Part shown: one piece after another, positions 30,763-38,988 of the stretch
Numbering within the stretch: position 1 is the first letter of the stretch
How the letters are laid out: the number at the start of each line of letters is the position of its first letter
Assembly: GCA_022483245.1 (NCBI GenBank)
Contig: JAKVNR010000001.1
Span: 992,001-1,056,000, forward strand
Reading direction: 5' to 3'
DNA from: Lactobacillus sp.
GTDB lineage: Bacteria > Bacillota > Bacilli > Lactobacillales > Lactobacillaceae
Length of the DNA: 64,000 bases
Translations under genes and position numbers: made by a program
Notes under the pieces: model-generated
What the model was told of the DNA's origin: nothing
Seen by the model: the letters and a program-made list of their open reading frames with translations, nothing else
Database searches by the model: none

Positions 30763-30778
30763 CTACTAGATATTGTAT
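30763..30778 (-). promoter_or_regulatory. NrdR-like box upstream of nrdDG
   Basis: The minus-strand sequence ATACAATATCTAGTAG matches 12 of 16 positions of the NrdR consensus (ACACWATATATWGTGT), including the CAATAT-TAGT core. It contains a -10-like TACAAT (30777-30772). An A/T palindrome about 40 bp upstream (30803-30818, TTGTATATAACAA on the plus strand) could be a second, weaker site. NrdR is known to repress nrd genes; binding here is inferred. Confidence 0.45.
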
Positions 30779-30865
30779 TCAGTCGTTCGTGTAACAACAT
30801 CATCTTGTATATAACAAAAACCAGGCCAGCACAGGAATGAAACTTTTTGATTACATTTTGACAAC

Positions 30866-30902
30866 AAAAAAAGTCCCTGTTTTAGGACTTAAAACAGAGA
30901 CT
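30866..30902 (-). terminator. Intrinsic terminator after lysS
   Basis: AGTCCCTGTTTTA (from 872) and AAAACAGAGACT (891-902) form a long stem with one wobble, followed by TTTTTTTG on the minus strand. It sits just after the lysS stop and closes the pth-lysS cluster. Confidence 0.85.
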
Positions 30903-30915
30903 ATATTTTGAATGT

Positions 30916-32460
30916 TTATTTATTCTTCTTAGCAGCCTTCAAGTCAGCTTGTACTTCTGCATCAATGCTGTCGATCTTTTCTGGACGCATAGTTGGGAAC
31001 AACAGTACATCCCGAATAGCAGGTGCATCAGTCAAAATCATGACTAACCGGTCAATCCCGATGCCCAGACCACCTGTAGGCGGCATACCATATTCCATTG
31101 CCCGCAGATAATCTTCATCGATCAAGTCAGCTTCATCATTTCCGGCTTCACGCTCAGCCATTTGTGCTTCGAAACGGTGACGTTGGTCAACTGGGTCGTT
31201 TAATTCTGAGAAGGCGTTACCGTATTCTTCACCCATAATGTAAACTTCGAACCGATCGGTAAAGCGTGGGTCTTGCTTGTTCTTCTTAGCCAATGGTGAG
31301 ATTTCAACTGGGTGGCCATAAACAAAGGTTGGGTCAACAATCTTTGGTTGGCAGAATTCTTCGAAGAAGGCATTAATCACGTGGCCAACCTTCCAGTATT
31401 TTTCAGGCTGAATGCCGTGATCAACCGCAATTTGCTTAGCTTCTTCGTCAGTCATTGGTTGCCAGAAGTCAACGCCAGTATTTTCCTTAATCAAATCAAC
31501 CATGTGCACGCGCTTGAATGGCTTGCCCAAGTCAATTTCAGTGCCTTGGTAAGTTACCTTGCCGTTGTCAGTGACAACTTTAGCAGCAGCCTTGAAAATG
31601 CCTTCAGTTTCATCCATCACATCTTCAAAGTCCCAGTAGGCACAGTAAGTTTCCAGCTCAGTAAATTCTGGGTTGTGTTGGGTGTCCAAACCTTCATTCC
31701 GGAAAACCCGGCCGATTTCGTAAACCCGTTCCATGTCACCGACAATTAGCCGCTTCAGTGGCAATTCCAAAGCAATCCGCATGTACAAGTCAATGTCCAA
31801 AGCGTTGTGGTGGGTAATGAACGGACGAGCTTCTGCACCACCTGGAATATTATGCAGAACTGGCGTTTCAACTTCTAAGAAGCCACGTTCATTCAAGTAA
31901 TTTCTAATTGCTTGAATAATTTGAGTACGGTGAACAAACCGTTCATAAGACTTGCGGTTGGTAATCAGGTCTAAGTAGCGTTGACGGTAAATTGATTCAA
32001 CGTTTTGCAAACCTTGCCACTTGTTTGGCAATGGCCGCAAAGCTTTGGACAGGAAAGTTACGTGCTGAGCCCGGATGGTTAATTCACCGGTATCAGTTTT
32101 CATAACTTCGCCTTCAATCCCCAAAAAGTCACCTAAGTCAGACTTTTTAAAGATCTTGTAGTTGTCTTCGCCAACAATATCTTTACGGACATAAATTTGA
32201 ATCTTGCCTGTCCGGTCGTACAAATCAGCAAAGCCAACTTTACCCTTGCCGCGCTTAGCCAGCATCCGGCCAGCTACCTTGGTTGTAGGCATGTCAGCGT
32301 TTAATTCTTCTTTATCTTCGGCTGCATACTTCTTTTGCAAGTCAGTTGCTAAATCTTGCCGATCATACTTGCTGCCAAAAGGATCGATCCCGTTGGCACG
32401 CAGTTCGTCCATCTTTTGACGACGAACCAAAATTTGGTCATTTACTTCATTCTTAGCCAA
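30916..32460 (-). CDS. lysS: Lysyl-tRNA synthetase (class II)
   Basis: Charges tRNA-Lys. The 514-residue protein has an N-terminal OB-fold anticodon-binding domain ([19 protein letters not shown]). Class II motifs follow: motif 1 near [20 protein letters not shown], motif 2 [20 protein letters not shown], and motif 3 [16 protein letters not shown]. The start is TTG at 32460 behind GGGGGAAATAAA, 1 nt after dusB. It ends the cluster and is followed by a terminator, the usual Firmicutes layout after ftsH/hslO/dusB. Confidence 0.97.
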   Translation of the reverse strand: MAKNEVNDQILVRRQKMDELRANGIDPFGSKYDRQDLATDLQKKYAAEDKEELNADMPTTKVAGRMLAKRGKGKVGFADLYDRTGKIQIYVRKDIVGEDNYKIFKKSDLGDFLGIEGEVMKTDTGELTIRAQHVTFLSKALRPLPNKWQGLQNVESIYRQRYLDLITNRKSYERFVHRTQIIQAIRNYLNERGFLEVETPVLHNIPGGAEARPFITHHNALDIDLYMRIALELPLKRLIVGDMERVYEIGRVFRNEGLDTQHNPEFTELETYCAYWDFEDVMDETEGIFKAAAKVVTDNGKVTYQGTEIDLGKPFKRVHMVDLIKENTGVDFWQPMTDEEAKQIAVDHGIQPEKYWKVGHVINAFFEEFCQPKIVDPTFVYGHPVEISPLAKKNKQDPRFTDRFEVYIMGEEYGNAFSELNDPVDQRHRFEAQMAEREAGNDEADLIDEDYLRAMEYGMPPTGGLGIGIDRLVMILTDAPAIRDVLLFPTMRPEKIDSIDAEVQADLKAAKKNK

Positions 32461-32461
32461 T

Positions 32462-33487
32462 TTATTTCCCCCTCATGGTTGCTTGCGCTGCTTTCTGCTG
32501 CTGTCTTTTTTCATAATCAGCGACAAAATTGTCTAGTAAATCATACACCTCTTGCCGAGTCCAAACAGAATTTATTTTAGCACGGGTTCGCGCCGAACGG
32601 GGCATCCCTTTCAAATAATATGCTGCTTGTTGCCGAAATTCTGGGACAGCGACTTTTTCGCCTTTTAATTTTACCAAACCATCAAGCTGTTCTTTAGCAG
32701 TTTCTACTCGTTCGCGGACGGTTTGCGGCGGCAGGGTTTCACCCGTTGCCAGGTAATGCACCATATCTTTTAAAATCCACGGGTTACCCAGGGCTGCCCG
32801 GCCAACCATTACGGCATCGGCGCCAACTTCAGTCAGCATTTTTTCAGCACGTTCAGGACTCGTCACATCACCATTGCCAATAAATGGAATGGTTAAAGCT
32901 TGGGCAACTTCATGTAAAGTTTCCCAATCTGCTTCACCCATGTACATTTGTTTACGTGTTCGGCCGTGCATCGCTACCGCACTCGCTCCGGCTTCTTGGG
33001 CTGCTAGGGCATTTTCAACCGCAAAAATATGTTTGCGGTCCCAGCCAATCCGCATTTTCACAGTCACTGGTTTGGAAACATTTTGCACAACCCGGTGCAC
33101 CATTTGATAAATCTTATTAGCATCGAGCAGCCAGCGTGCCCCGGCATCAGTCTTAGTTACTTTTGGCACTGGGCAACCCATGTTGATGTCAATAATATCG
33201 GCCGCCGTATGCTGGTCGACATATTGGGCTGCTTGCACCATTGTTTCTTCGGTGCCGCCAAAAATTTGAATGCTCATTGGGTGTTCGCGCGGATCAACTT
33301 GCATCATCGACAAAGTTTTCTTATTGCGGTAGATAATGCCATGGTCTGAAATCATTTCACAGTTGACCAAGCCTGCGCCAAATTCTTTGCAGACGACCCG
33401 AAAGGCAGCATTTGACACCCCAGCCATCGGGGCCACAACTACGCGGTTAGGAATTTCAACTTCGCGAATTTTCCAGCTTTGCTTCAT
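32462..33487 (-). CDS. dusB: tRNA-dihydrouridine synthase B
   Basis: FMN- and NADPH-dependent enzyme reducing uridines in the tRNA D-loop. The 341-residue protein shows [20 protein letters not shown], the [20 protein letters not shown] motif with the catalytic cysteine, [10 protein letters not shown], and [20 protein letters not shown]. It overlaps hslO by one base (33487) and is followed 1 nt later by lysS, the conserved hslO-dusB-lysS order. Confidence 0.95.
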   Translation of the reverse strand: MKQSWKIREVEIPNRVVVAPMAGVSNAAFRVVCKEFGAGLVNCEMISDHGIIYRNKKTLSMMQVDPREHPMSIQIFGGTEETMVQAAQYVDQHTAADIIDINMGCPVPKVTKTDAGARWLLDANKIYQMVHRVVQNVSKPVTVKMRIGWDRKHIFAVENALAAQEAGASAVAMHGRTRKQMYMGEADWETLHEVAQALTIPFIGNGDVTSPERAEKMLTEVGADAVMVGRAALGNPWILKDMVHYLATGETLPPQTVRERVETAKEQLDGLVKLKGEKVAVPEFRQQAAYYLKGMPRSARTRAKINSVWTRQEVYDLLDNFVADYEKRQQQKAAQATMRGK

Positions 33488-34380
33488 TAATATTCTTGCT
33501 CCTGCTGTTTTTTGGTTAAAATTGCTTGCAGCTCACTTTCATTAAAATGATACTGATTCCCGCAGAACTTGCAAGTCAATTCGCAGCCGTGGTCTTCTTT
33601 AATCATGGCTGTTAGTTCTTGAGTCTGCAAAGTTTCCAAAATCCGGCCATATTTTTCTTTGCTGCAATCACAGGCAAAAGCCACTGGATCAGTTTCAAGC
33701 AGCTTGCAATCAGGTCCTAAAATCTTTTGCGCTAATTGCTCTGGGGTCGTGTGATCCAAAAATAGCTGTGACAAAGCTGGCAAGGCCTTAATATTAGCTT
33801 CAACCTTGCTAATTGTTTGCTCACTTGCGCCTGGCAAAGCCTGCAGCATGAAGCCGCCGGCTGCCCCAACACTTTCATTCGGGTTAACAAATACGCTCAA
33901 GCCAACTGACGAAGCAATCTGTTCAGATTTTGCCAGATAATAAGTAAAGTCTTCAGCAATTTCTCCGCTAACGATTGGAACTTGTCCAGTATAAGGTTCT
34001 TTCAGTCCCAAATCTTTAGTGACTTCCAGCCAGCCTTGCGTTCCAACCGCTGCCTTAACATTAATATGGCCAGTGTTAGCTACTGGTACTTGCACGTGTG
34101 GGTTTTGCAGGTAGCCTTTGACAGTAAAATCAGCCTTGCTAGTGGCAATAATTGCTCCAGCTGGGCCATTGCCCAATAAACGGACTGTTAATTCTTCTTG
34201 ATCGGTTAATTCTGCCGCTGACAGCAGCAATGTTCCAAGCAGTGTCCGCCCTAAAGCCGCCGTTGATGCTGCCCAAGTATCGTGACGCTCATGCGCTTCT
34301 TGCACTAAATCTTTGGCAGTCACGGTTAAGAGACGCAACTGCTTACTTTTATCAATCGCTTTTACTAAATAATCATTCAT
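33487..34380 (-). CDS. hslO: Redox-regulated chaperone Hsp33
   Basis: Hsp33 is a holdase activated by oxidation of a C-terminal zinc-cysteine cluster. The 297-residue protein has the family's start (MNDYLVKAIDKSKQLRLLTV), GGFMLQALPGA, and the four-cysteine redox switch CDC ... CKFC (FACDCSKEKYGRIL and CELTCKFCGNQYHF). It overlaps dusB by one base and is separated from ftsH by a terminator-like hairpin at 34395-34428. Confidence 0.95.
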   Translation of the reverse strand: MNDYLVKAIDKSKQLRLLTVTAKDLVQEAHERHDTWAASTAALGRTLLGTLLLSAAELTDQEELTVRLLGNGPAGAIIATSKADFTVKGYLQNPHVQVPVANTGHINVKAAVGTQGWLEVTKDLGLKEPYTGQVPIVSGEIAEDFTYYLAKSEQIASSVGLSVFVNPNESVGAAGGFMLQALPGASEQTISKVEANIKALPALSQLFLDHTTPEQLAQKILGPDCKLLETDPVAFACDCSKEKYGRILETLQTQELTAMIKEDHGCELTCKFCGNQYHFNESELQAILTKKQQEQEY

Positions 34381-34394
34381 GCTTTGCTCCTAAC

Positions 34395-34428
34395 AAAAAC
34401 AGAGTCACTAAGAGGGCGACTCTGTTTT
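34395..34428 (-). terminator. Intrinsic terminator between ftsH and hslO
   Basis: A perfect 11-bp stem (AAAACAGAGTC at 34396-34406 with GACTCTGTTTT at 34418-34428) with an 11-nt loop is followed by a short T run on the minus strand. It lies between the ftsH stop and the hslO start, so hslO-dusB-lysS expression should be partly uncoupled from ftsH. Confidence 0.75.
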
Positions 34429-34433
34429 GCGTG

Positions 34434-36557
34434 TTATTCCTGATCGGAGTCCGAATGATCGACCGGCTCTGATTGATCAGGTTTAGTTTCGTTTGTTTCT
34501 GGATCAGCAGACTGGTCAGGTTCAGCATCAGCATGTTCGCTTTGGGCATCAAGTGCTTTTTGCTGTGACTTGACTTGTTCCTTCTTCTCCATAGCAGCCT
34601 TAGCTTCTTCGTAAGTAGAAGCTTTGCTTTCTGATGGGAACTCATCTTGTTCATCATCAGGCATCTTGCCATCTTTGTACAAGGACATGATCTGCTTTTC
34701 ATTCAAGGTCTCGTACTTAAGCAAGGCTTCGGCAATCAAACTATGCTTATCGCGATTTTCCTTAATGATCTTAACCGCTTCCGCATGGCCTTCATCCAGA
34801 ATTTGCTTAACAGCTTGGTCAATTTGTGCAGCAGTTGCCTCACTATAAGGTTTCGTGCCGTATTGATCAACCGCTCCGCCTTGCTTATCAAGCTCGGCCA
34901 GACCAACATTGCTCATCCCGTACATGGTAACCATTGAGTGAGCAACATTAGTTGCTTGTTCAAAGTCGTTCGAAGCACCAGTCGATTGGTCGCCAACAAC
35001 GACTTCTTCACCGGCACGACCACCCATTAAACCAGCAACCTGTTCCATCAATTGCCGCTTAGTTAAGATGAATTCATCATCTTTTGGCAACATGATGTTG
35101 TAACCACCAGCTTTACCACGCGGCACAATCGTAACTTTGCGGACGGTCCGTGAATCGCTCAGGACTAAGCCAACGATGGCGTGACCAGCTTCATGGTAAG
35201 CCACGCGTTTGCGCTCTTCTGGCGAAATGATCAGGTCTTTCTTAGCTGGGCCAGCAATTACCCGGTCCTCGGCTTCGTCAATATCGGCCGCATCGATTTC
35301 AGTCTTATGACGGCGAGCAGCTACCAAGGCTGCTTCGTTTAAAACGTTTTCCAAATCGGCACCAACAAAGCCTGGTGTTTGCCGGGCAACTTCCCGCAAG
35401 TCAACACTCTTAGCCAATGGCTTGTTTTTAGCGTGGACCCGCAAAATAGCTTCACGGCCCTTGACGTCAGGAGCACCAACCAGTACCTTCCGATCAAACC
35501 GGCCTGGCCGCAGCAAAGCTGGGTCCAACACATCTGACCGGTTAGTGGCAGCGATGACGATGACGCCTTCATTGCCAGAGAAACCATCCATTTCAACCAG
35601 CAATTGGTTCAAGGTTTGTTCACGTTCGTCGTTGCCGCCGCCCATGCCGTTACCACGCCGGCGGCCGATGGCATCAATTTCGTCGATGAAAATGATCGAT
35701 GGAGCATTCTTCTTAGCAGTTTCAAACAGGTCACGGACCCGTGAAGCACCAACACCAACAAACATTTCAACGAAGTCAGAACCTGACATTGAATAGAATG
35801 GAACGCCAGCTTCACCAGCTACCGCCCGAGCCAGCAAAGTTTTACCAGTTCCGGGTGGACCTTCAAGCAGGACACCAGCTGGAATTCTCGCACCCAATTT
35901 CAGGTAGCGGCTTGGATTCTTTAAGAATTCAACTACTTCAACCAGCTCTTGTTTTTCTTCTTCTTCACCTGCTACATCAGAGAAGCGAACTTTATTCTTG
36001 CTTGGATCTTGCGGTTTAACATGCGAACGGCCAAAGTTCATCACGCCATTGCCACCGCGGCCGCCAGCACCACCAGTTTGATTCATCATCATCCAAAGCA
36101 TAACGATGAAAATGATGGTTGGGACTAGCATGACTAAGGTTGAAATCCAAGTCCCTGTCTGCGACTCTCCTCGCGAAGATAGCGACGTATTCGTGCTTTT
36201 GGCTAAGTTTTGCACATCTTTGACTGCTGCATCAGACTGCAACATGGTTGTGCTGAAATGCGTTACTTTAGTCTTTTGCTTGCTGCCCAGCAAATTGAAG
36301 GAGCCACCACTTTGCGTTACAGTTTGCGGCTTGCGATAAGTCCCTGTAACCGTGTAGACCCCATTTGCCGGTTGAATGTCAAAACTTTTAACCTTCTTAG
36401 CCTTTAATTCTTTGACAAATTCGGAATAACGAATCGTCCGGCTGCCGCCATTATCGTTAGACCCACCTAAGGCCCAGTTAATGCCGGCAAGAAGAATCAC
36501 GAAAACGACGATATAGAACAGGCCATTTGATAACAGCCGATTCCGTCTATTTTTCAT
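34434..36557 (-). CDS. ftsH: ATP-dependent zinc metalloprotease FtsH
   Basis: Membrane-anchored AAA+ protease for quality control of membrane and regulatory proteins. The 707-residue protein has a TM helix near residues 10-30, an extracytoplasmic region, and a second TM ([20 protein letters not shown]). The AAA module follows with Walker A GPPGTGKT, Walker [12 protein letters not shown] and SRH region, then the zinc-binding HEAGH motif. A C-terminal tail of about 70 residues is rich in Asp, Glu and Gln (...[14 protein letters not shown]), longer and more acidic than in Bacillus. Its start lies 86 nt after tilS; hpt, usual here, is absent. Confidence 0.97.
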   Translation of the reverse strand: MKNRRNRLLSNGLFYIVVFVILLAGINWALGGSNDNGGSRTIRYSEFVKELKAKKVKSFDIQPANGVYTVTGTYRKPQTVTQSGGSFNLLGSKQKTKVTHFSTTMLQSDAAVKDVQNLAKSTNTSLSSRGESQTGTWISTLVMLVPTIIFIVMLWMMMNQTGGAGGRGGNGVMNFGRSHVKPQDPSKNKVRFSDVAGEEEEKQELVEVVEFLKNPSRYLKLGARIPAGVLLEGPPGTGKTLLARAVAGEAGVPFYSMSGSDFVEMFVGVGASRVRDLFETAKKNAPSIIFIDEIDAIGRRRGNGMGGGNDEREQTLNQLLVEMDGFSGNEGVIVIAATNRSDVLDPALLRPGRFDRKVLVGAPDVKGREAILRVHAKNKPLAKSVDLREVARQTPGFVGADLENVLNEAALVAARRHKTEIDAADIDEAEDRVIAGPAKKDLIISPEERKRVAYHEAGHAIVGLVLSDSRTVRKVTIVPRGKAGGYNIMLPKDDEFILTKRQLMEQVAGLMGGRAGEEVVVGDQSTGASNDFEQATNVAHSMVTMYGMSNVGLAELDKQGGAVDQYGTKPYSEATAAQIDQAVKQILDEGHAEAVKIIKENRDKHSLIAEALLKYETLNEKQIMSLYKDGKMPDDEQDEFPSESKASTYEEAKAAMEKKEQVKSQQKALDAQSEHADAEPDQSADPETNETKPDQSEPVDHSDSDQE

Positions 36558-36643
36558 AGATTACCTCCGGTAATTTCTAAACAGAATAGGAAAATTTTAC
36601 CACTTTTTCCCAATTGATGCCTAATGAAAGACCTACTCGGTCT

Positions 36644-37882
36644 TCATTTTAACAGAGCTTGCACGCTATATCTAATATACGACTCAGAAAATTCCTGCCA
36701 GCGGTATGTGCCGCGCACAAACCAAGGGGTTGCGCCATTAAAAATCGTTAAACAAAGGGGCCTAAGCTGTGCTGGCAGCCGTGAATATTTTTTTGGTTTA
36801 ACCAAATGACCTGCCGCTGTTTGCAGGCGCTGATTTGATGCTAAAGAACCAAATGACCAGTCCGCTTGCTGTGGGCCATAAAAATAATCAACTTCGTGTT
36901 TATTTAGCCGTGTAGCTAGTACCCACTTTTGCCCAGCGAATGTAAAGGGCTGCCCAACTTTAATTGGCTGCTGATGTTCTGGAATTAGCGGAATTTTATT
37001 TTTATTGACAACAAATGCTCGCTGGCCGTAAAACAGCACTTCAAAATCATGCTGGTTAAAGCTAGCTTGAAAATTAACCTGCCGCTGCCAAGTTTGTTCG
37101 ACTAACCAAGCATAGTAATCGCGATTATCCGTCACTGGAGCAATTAACACCCCAGGTACAAACAACTTAGCAGACGCAAAACTGCCAAAATAAGCTGACC
37201 TTTCGGCTGCTAGTTGTGACATTTCACTGGCAAAACGATTGGCATTCGTGAGCAGATCTGGGCTCATTTTTTTTAGCGTTGGTACAACATCCAGCCGCAG
37301 CTGATTGCGCAAAGTTATTGCTTGCGAATTAGTTTCATCGATGACAAAAGCTAGTTGATGCACTCGATCATAGTCCGCTAATTCTTCCTTGCTCCAAGCA
37401 AGCAACGGCCTCACCAGCAAATAATTCTGCCGCTGACTGACTGCTGGCAAGCTGTTCATTTCACGCGGATAACCAGACCGCAGCAATTTCAGTAAAATAT
37501 TTTCCAGTAAATCATCACCGTGATGAGCTGTAAATAAATAATCAGCCTTTGTCTGCTGACAAACCCGGTCTAAAAATCGATAGCGGGCAGTTCGAGCAGC
37601 TGCTTCGATCCCATGTTCTGGCTGATCAGCAATTGGCCACTTAGCTGTTATTAAGGTCAGCTCATGTTTGCGGCAATAGGTCTGCAAAAGTTTCGTTTCT
37701 TGAACGCTATCTGCTCGCAATTGGTGATCAAAATGCGCAGCTACAACGCTAACATTTGGCAAACGGCGCGTCATTTCTAAGAGTGCCATTGAATCTGGAC
37801 CGGCTGAAGCAGCCACGACAATTGTTTTGTTAGCCTCGCTTAACCCTAAAGCTTGCAAAGCAGCTGGCAAAGGTTGTTTCAT
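36644..37882 (-). CDS. tilS: tRNA(Ile)-lysidine synthase
   Basis: PP-loop ATPase that makes lysidine at C34 of tRNA-Ile(CAU), letting it read AUA; normally essential. The 412-residue protein contains the PP-loop VVAASAGPDSMALLEM (SAGPDS where SGGxDS is usual), AAARTARYRFL, and HHGDDLLENILLKLLRSG. The start at 37882 (MKQPLPAAL) is chosen because the frame further upstream runs through an intrinsic terminator (37898-37922) and the upstream codons do not resemble the family. It lies between the S1-domain gene and ftsH. Confidence 0.92.
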   Translation of the reverse strand: MKQPLPAALQALGLSEANKTIVVAASAGPDSMALLEMTRRLPNVSVVAAHFDHQLRADSVQETKLLQTYCRKHELTLITAKWPIADQPEHGIEAAARTARYRFLDRVCQQTKADYLFTAHHGDDLLENILLKLLRSGYPREMNSLPAVSQRQNYLLVRPLLAWSKEELADYDRVHQLAFVIDETNSQAITLRNQLRLDVVPTLKKMSPDLLTNANRFASEMSQLAAERSAYFGSFASAKLFVPGVLIAPVTDNRDYYAWLVEQTWQRQVNFQASFNQHDFEVLFYGQRAFVVNKNKIPLIPEHQQPIKVGQPFTFAGQKWVLATRLNKHEVDYFYGPQQADWSFGSLASNQRLQTAAGHLVKPKKYSRLPAQLRPLCLTIFNGATPWFVRGTYRWQEFSESYIRYSVQALLK

Positions 37883-37897
37883 TGGTATCATCCCATC

Positions 37898-37922
37898 AAA
37901 AAAGCACAGCCTGAGCTGTGCC
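37898..37922 (-). terminator. Intrinsic terminator between the S1-domain gene and tilS
   Basis: GCACAGC (37904-37910) pairs with GCTGTGC (37915-37921) over a CTGA loop, followed on the minus strand by TTTTTT. It starts 5 nt after the stop of the S1-domain gene. This would attenuate transcription into tilS and ftsH or mark the end of the pth-proximal transcript. Confidence 0.75.
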
Positions 37923-37926
37923 ATTA

Positions 37927-38289
37927 TTAATCTTCTTTTGCAATTAGCTTGGCAAAGTGGCGATTTTCCTGCTCAGCCCGCCGCACCAGCTTCGTGAGAA
38001 CTCGTTCAAAATCCGCCGGGGCTAAATTGCGGTAATTATTAGTTGGATCAACCAAACTATCATCATTGACCCGGCTCAGCGAGAGGCCAATCTGATGACC
38101 CCGCCGGCGGTCAACTACAACCCGCACAGTTTGCCCAACTTCATAGCGACGCTGGGCTAGCGGCCACTCATCGCCAAAGTCAGAGTGATGAACCAGCCCT
38201 GAATGATGCTGGTCTAAACTCACAAAAATACCAAGTTCAGTGATATTGTTGATCTCACCATTGACCCGTTGCCCAACGGGATAAATCAT
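37927..38289 (-). CDS. yabR: S1 domain RNA-binding protein (YabR-like)
   Basis: Small 120-residue protein with a single N-terminal S1/OB-fold (IYPVGQRVNGEINNITELGI through VRVVVDRRRGHQIGLSLSR) and a basic C-terminal helix (LAPADFERVLTKLVRRAEQE). It is the ortholog by context of B. subtilis YabR, an RNA-binding protein of uncertain role. It overlaps divIC by 4 nt, so the two are translationally coupled, and a terminator follows it directly. Confidence 0.88.
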   Translation of the reverse strand: MIYPVGQRVNGEINNITELGIFVSLDQHHSGLVHHSDFGDEWPLAQRRYEVGQTVRVVVDRRRGHQIGLSLSRVNDDSLVDPTNNYRNLAPADFERVLTKLVRRAEQENRHFAKLIAKED

Positions 38290-38663
38290 TGCTCATCATC
38301 CGCCTTTTCCGGAATGGTATAAATAGTTTCACCAGGCTTTGAGTAATAATACTTGTAGCGAATCATTTTAGCGACATAGTTTGGATCTTTGAGATCGCTG
38401 ACTTTTTCTTGCAATTTTTTATTTTGATGCTTGATCTTTGTCACTGTTTGCCGCTGACTGGCTACTTGCTGGTTAATTTGTTTGGTCCGCATAATTTTGA
38501 CGCCCAGTTGAACGCCCAAGAAAATAAAAACGATGGCAAAGATCGCAATAATCCGATTGCGCCGTACGCGGTGCACTTCACGTTCATGGCGCTGCTGCTT
38601 TTTTAGCAGCCTTTGGACCCTAGCTTCATCACTTAATGCGTTATATATTCTTGGATTATTCAT
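38286..38663 (-). CDS. divIC: Septum formation initiator DivIC
   Basis: Bitopic division protein that forms a complex with DivIB/FtsQ and FtsL at the septum. The 125-residue protein has a basic cytoplasmic N-terminus, one TM helix (IIAIFAIVFIFLGVQLGVKI), and a coiled-coil outside segment (QRQTVTKIKHQNKKLQEKVS), with the conserved DPNYVAKMIRYKYYYSKPGE motif. It lies between rqcP (64 nt) and the S1 gene (4-nt overlap). The position and fold fit DivIC rather than FtsL. Confidence 0.9.
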   Translation of the reverse strand: MNNPRIYNALSDEARVQRLLKKQQRHEREVHRVRRNRIIAIFAIVFIFLGVQLGVKIMRTKQINQQVASQRQTVTKIKHQNKKLQEKVSDLKDPNYVAKMIRYKYYYSKPGETIYTIPEKADDEQ

Positions 38664-38727
38664 AATTGCGGACCTCGATTGTGCACAAAACTACTGTTAA
38701 TTATAACAATCTTGAGGCCAGAAGTCA

Positions 38728-38970
38728 TCAGTCAATCAGCTCATATAGCTGACTTGCTTCGGCTTTTTTAGTCGTTTGCTTAAGTTCCACAACTTTGGCT
38801 TTTAATGTCCGCGTACCAAAATTAATGGCGATAATATCGCCCGGTTGCACGTCATAACTGGATTTTACCACCCGGTCGTTCACGCTAACGCGTCCTTGTT
38901 CGGCCATTTCTTTGGCGATTGGACGCCGTTTTACTAAGCGTGAAACTTTCAAAAACTTATCGAGTCTCAT
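38728..38970 (-). CDS. rqcP: S4-domain ribosome quality control protein RqcP
   Basis: 80-residue S4-domain protein (MRLDKFLKVSRLVKRRPIAK, VSVNDRVVKSSYDVQPGDII) of the Hsp15/YabO family. In B. subtilis RqcP works with RqcH to add alanine tails to peptides on stalled 50S subunits. It lies 18 nt after mfd and 64 nt before divIC, the same neighbourhood as yabO in Bacillus. Assignment is by domain and synteny. Confidence 0.9.
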   Translation of the reverse strand: MRLDKFLKVSRLVKRRPIAKEMAEQGRVSVNDRVVKSSYDVQPGDIIAINFGTRTLKAKVVELKQTTKKAEASQLYELID

Positions 38971-38988
38971 TTTTACTCCTTTGTTATT

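Noticed and set aside
34373-34702. A 109-codon Lys/Ser-rich minus-strand frame inside ftsH
   Set aside because: It lies in the +1 frame of the acidic ftsH tail and across the terminator, a compositional shadow.
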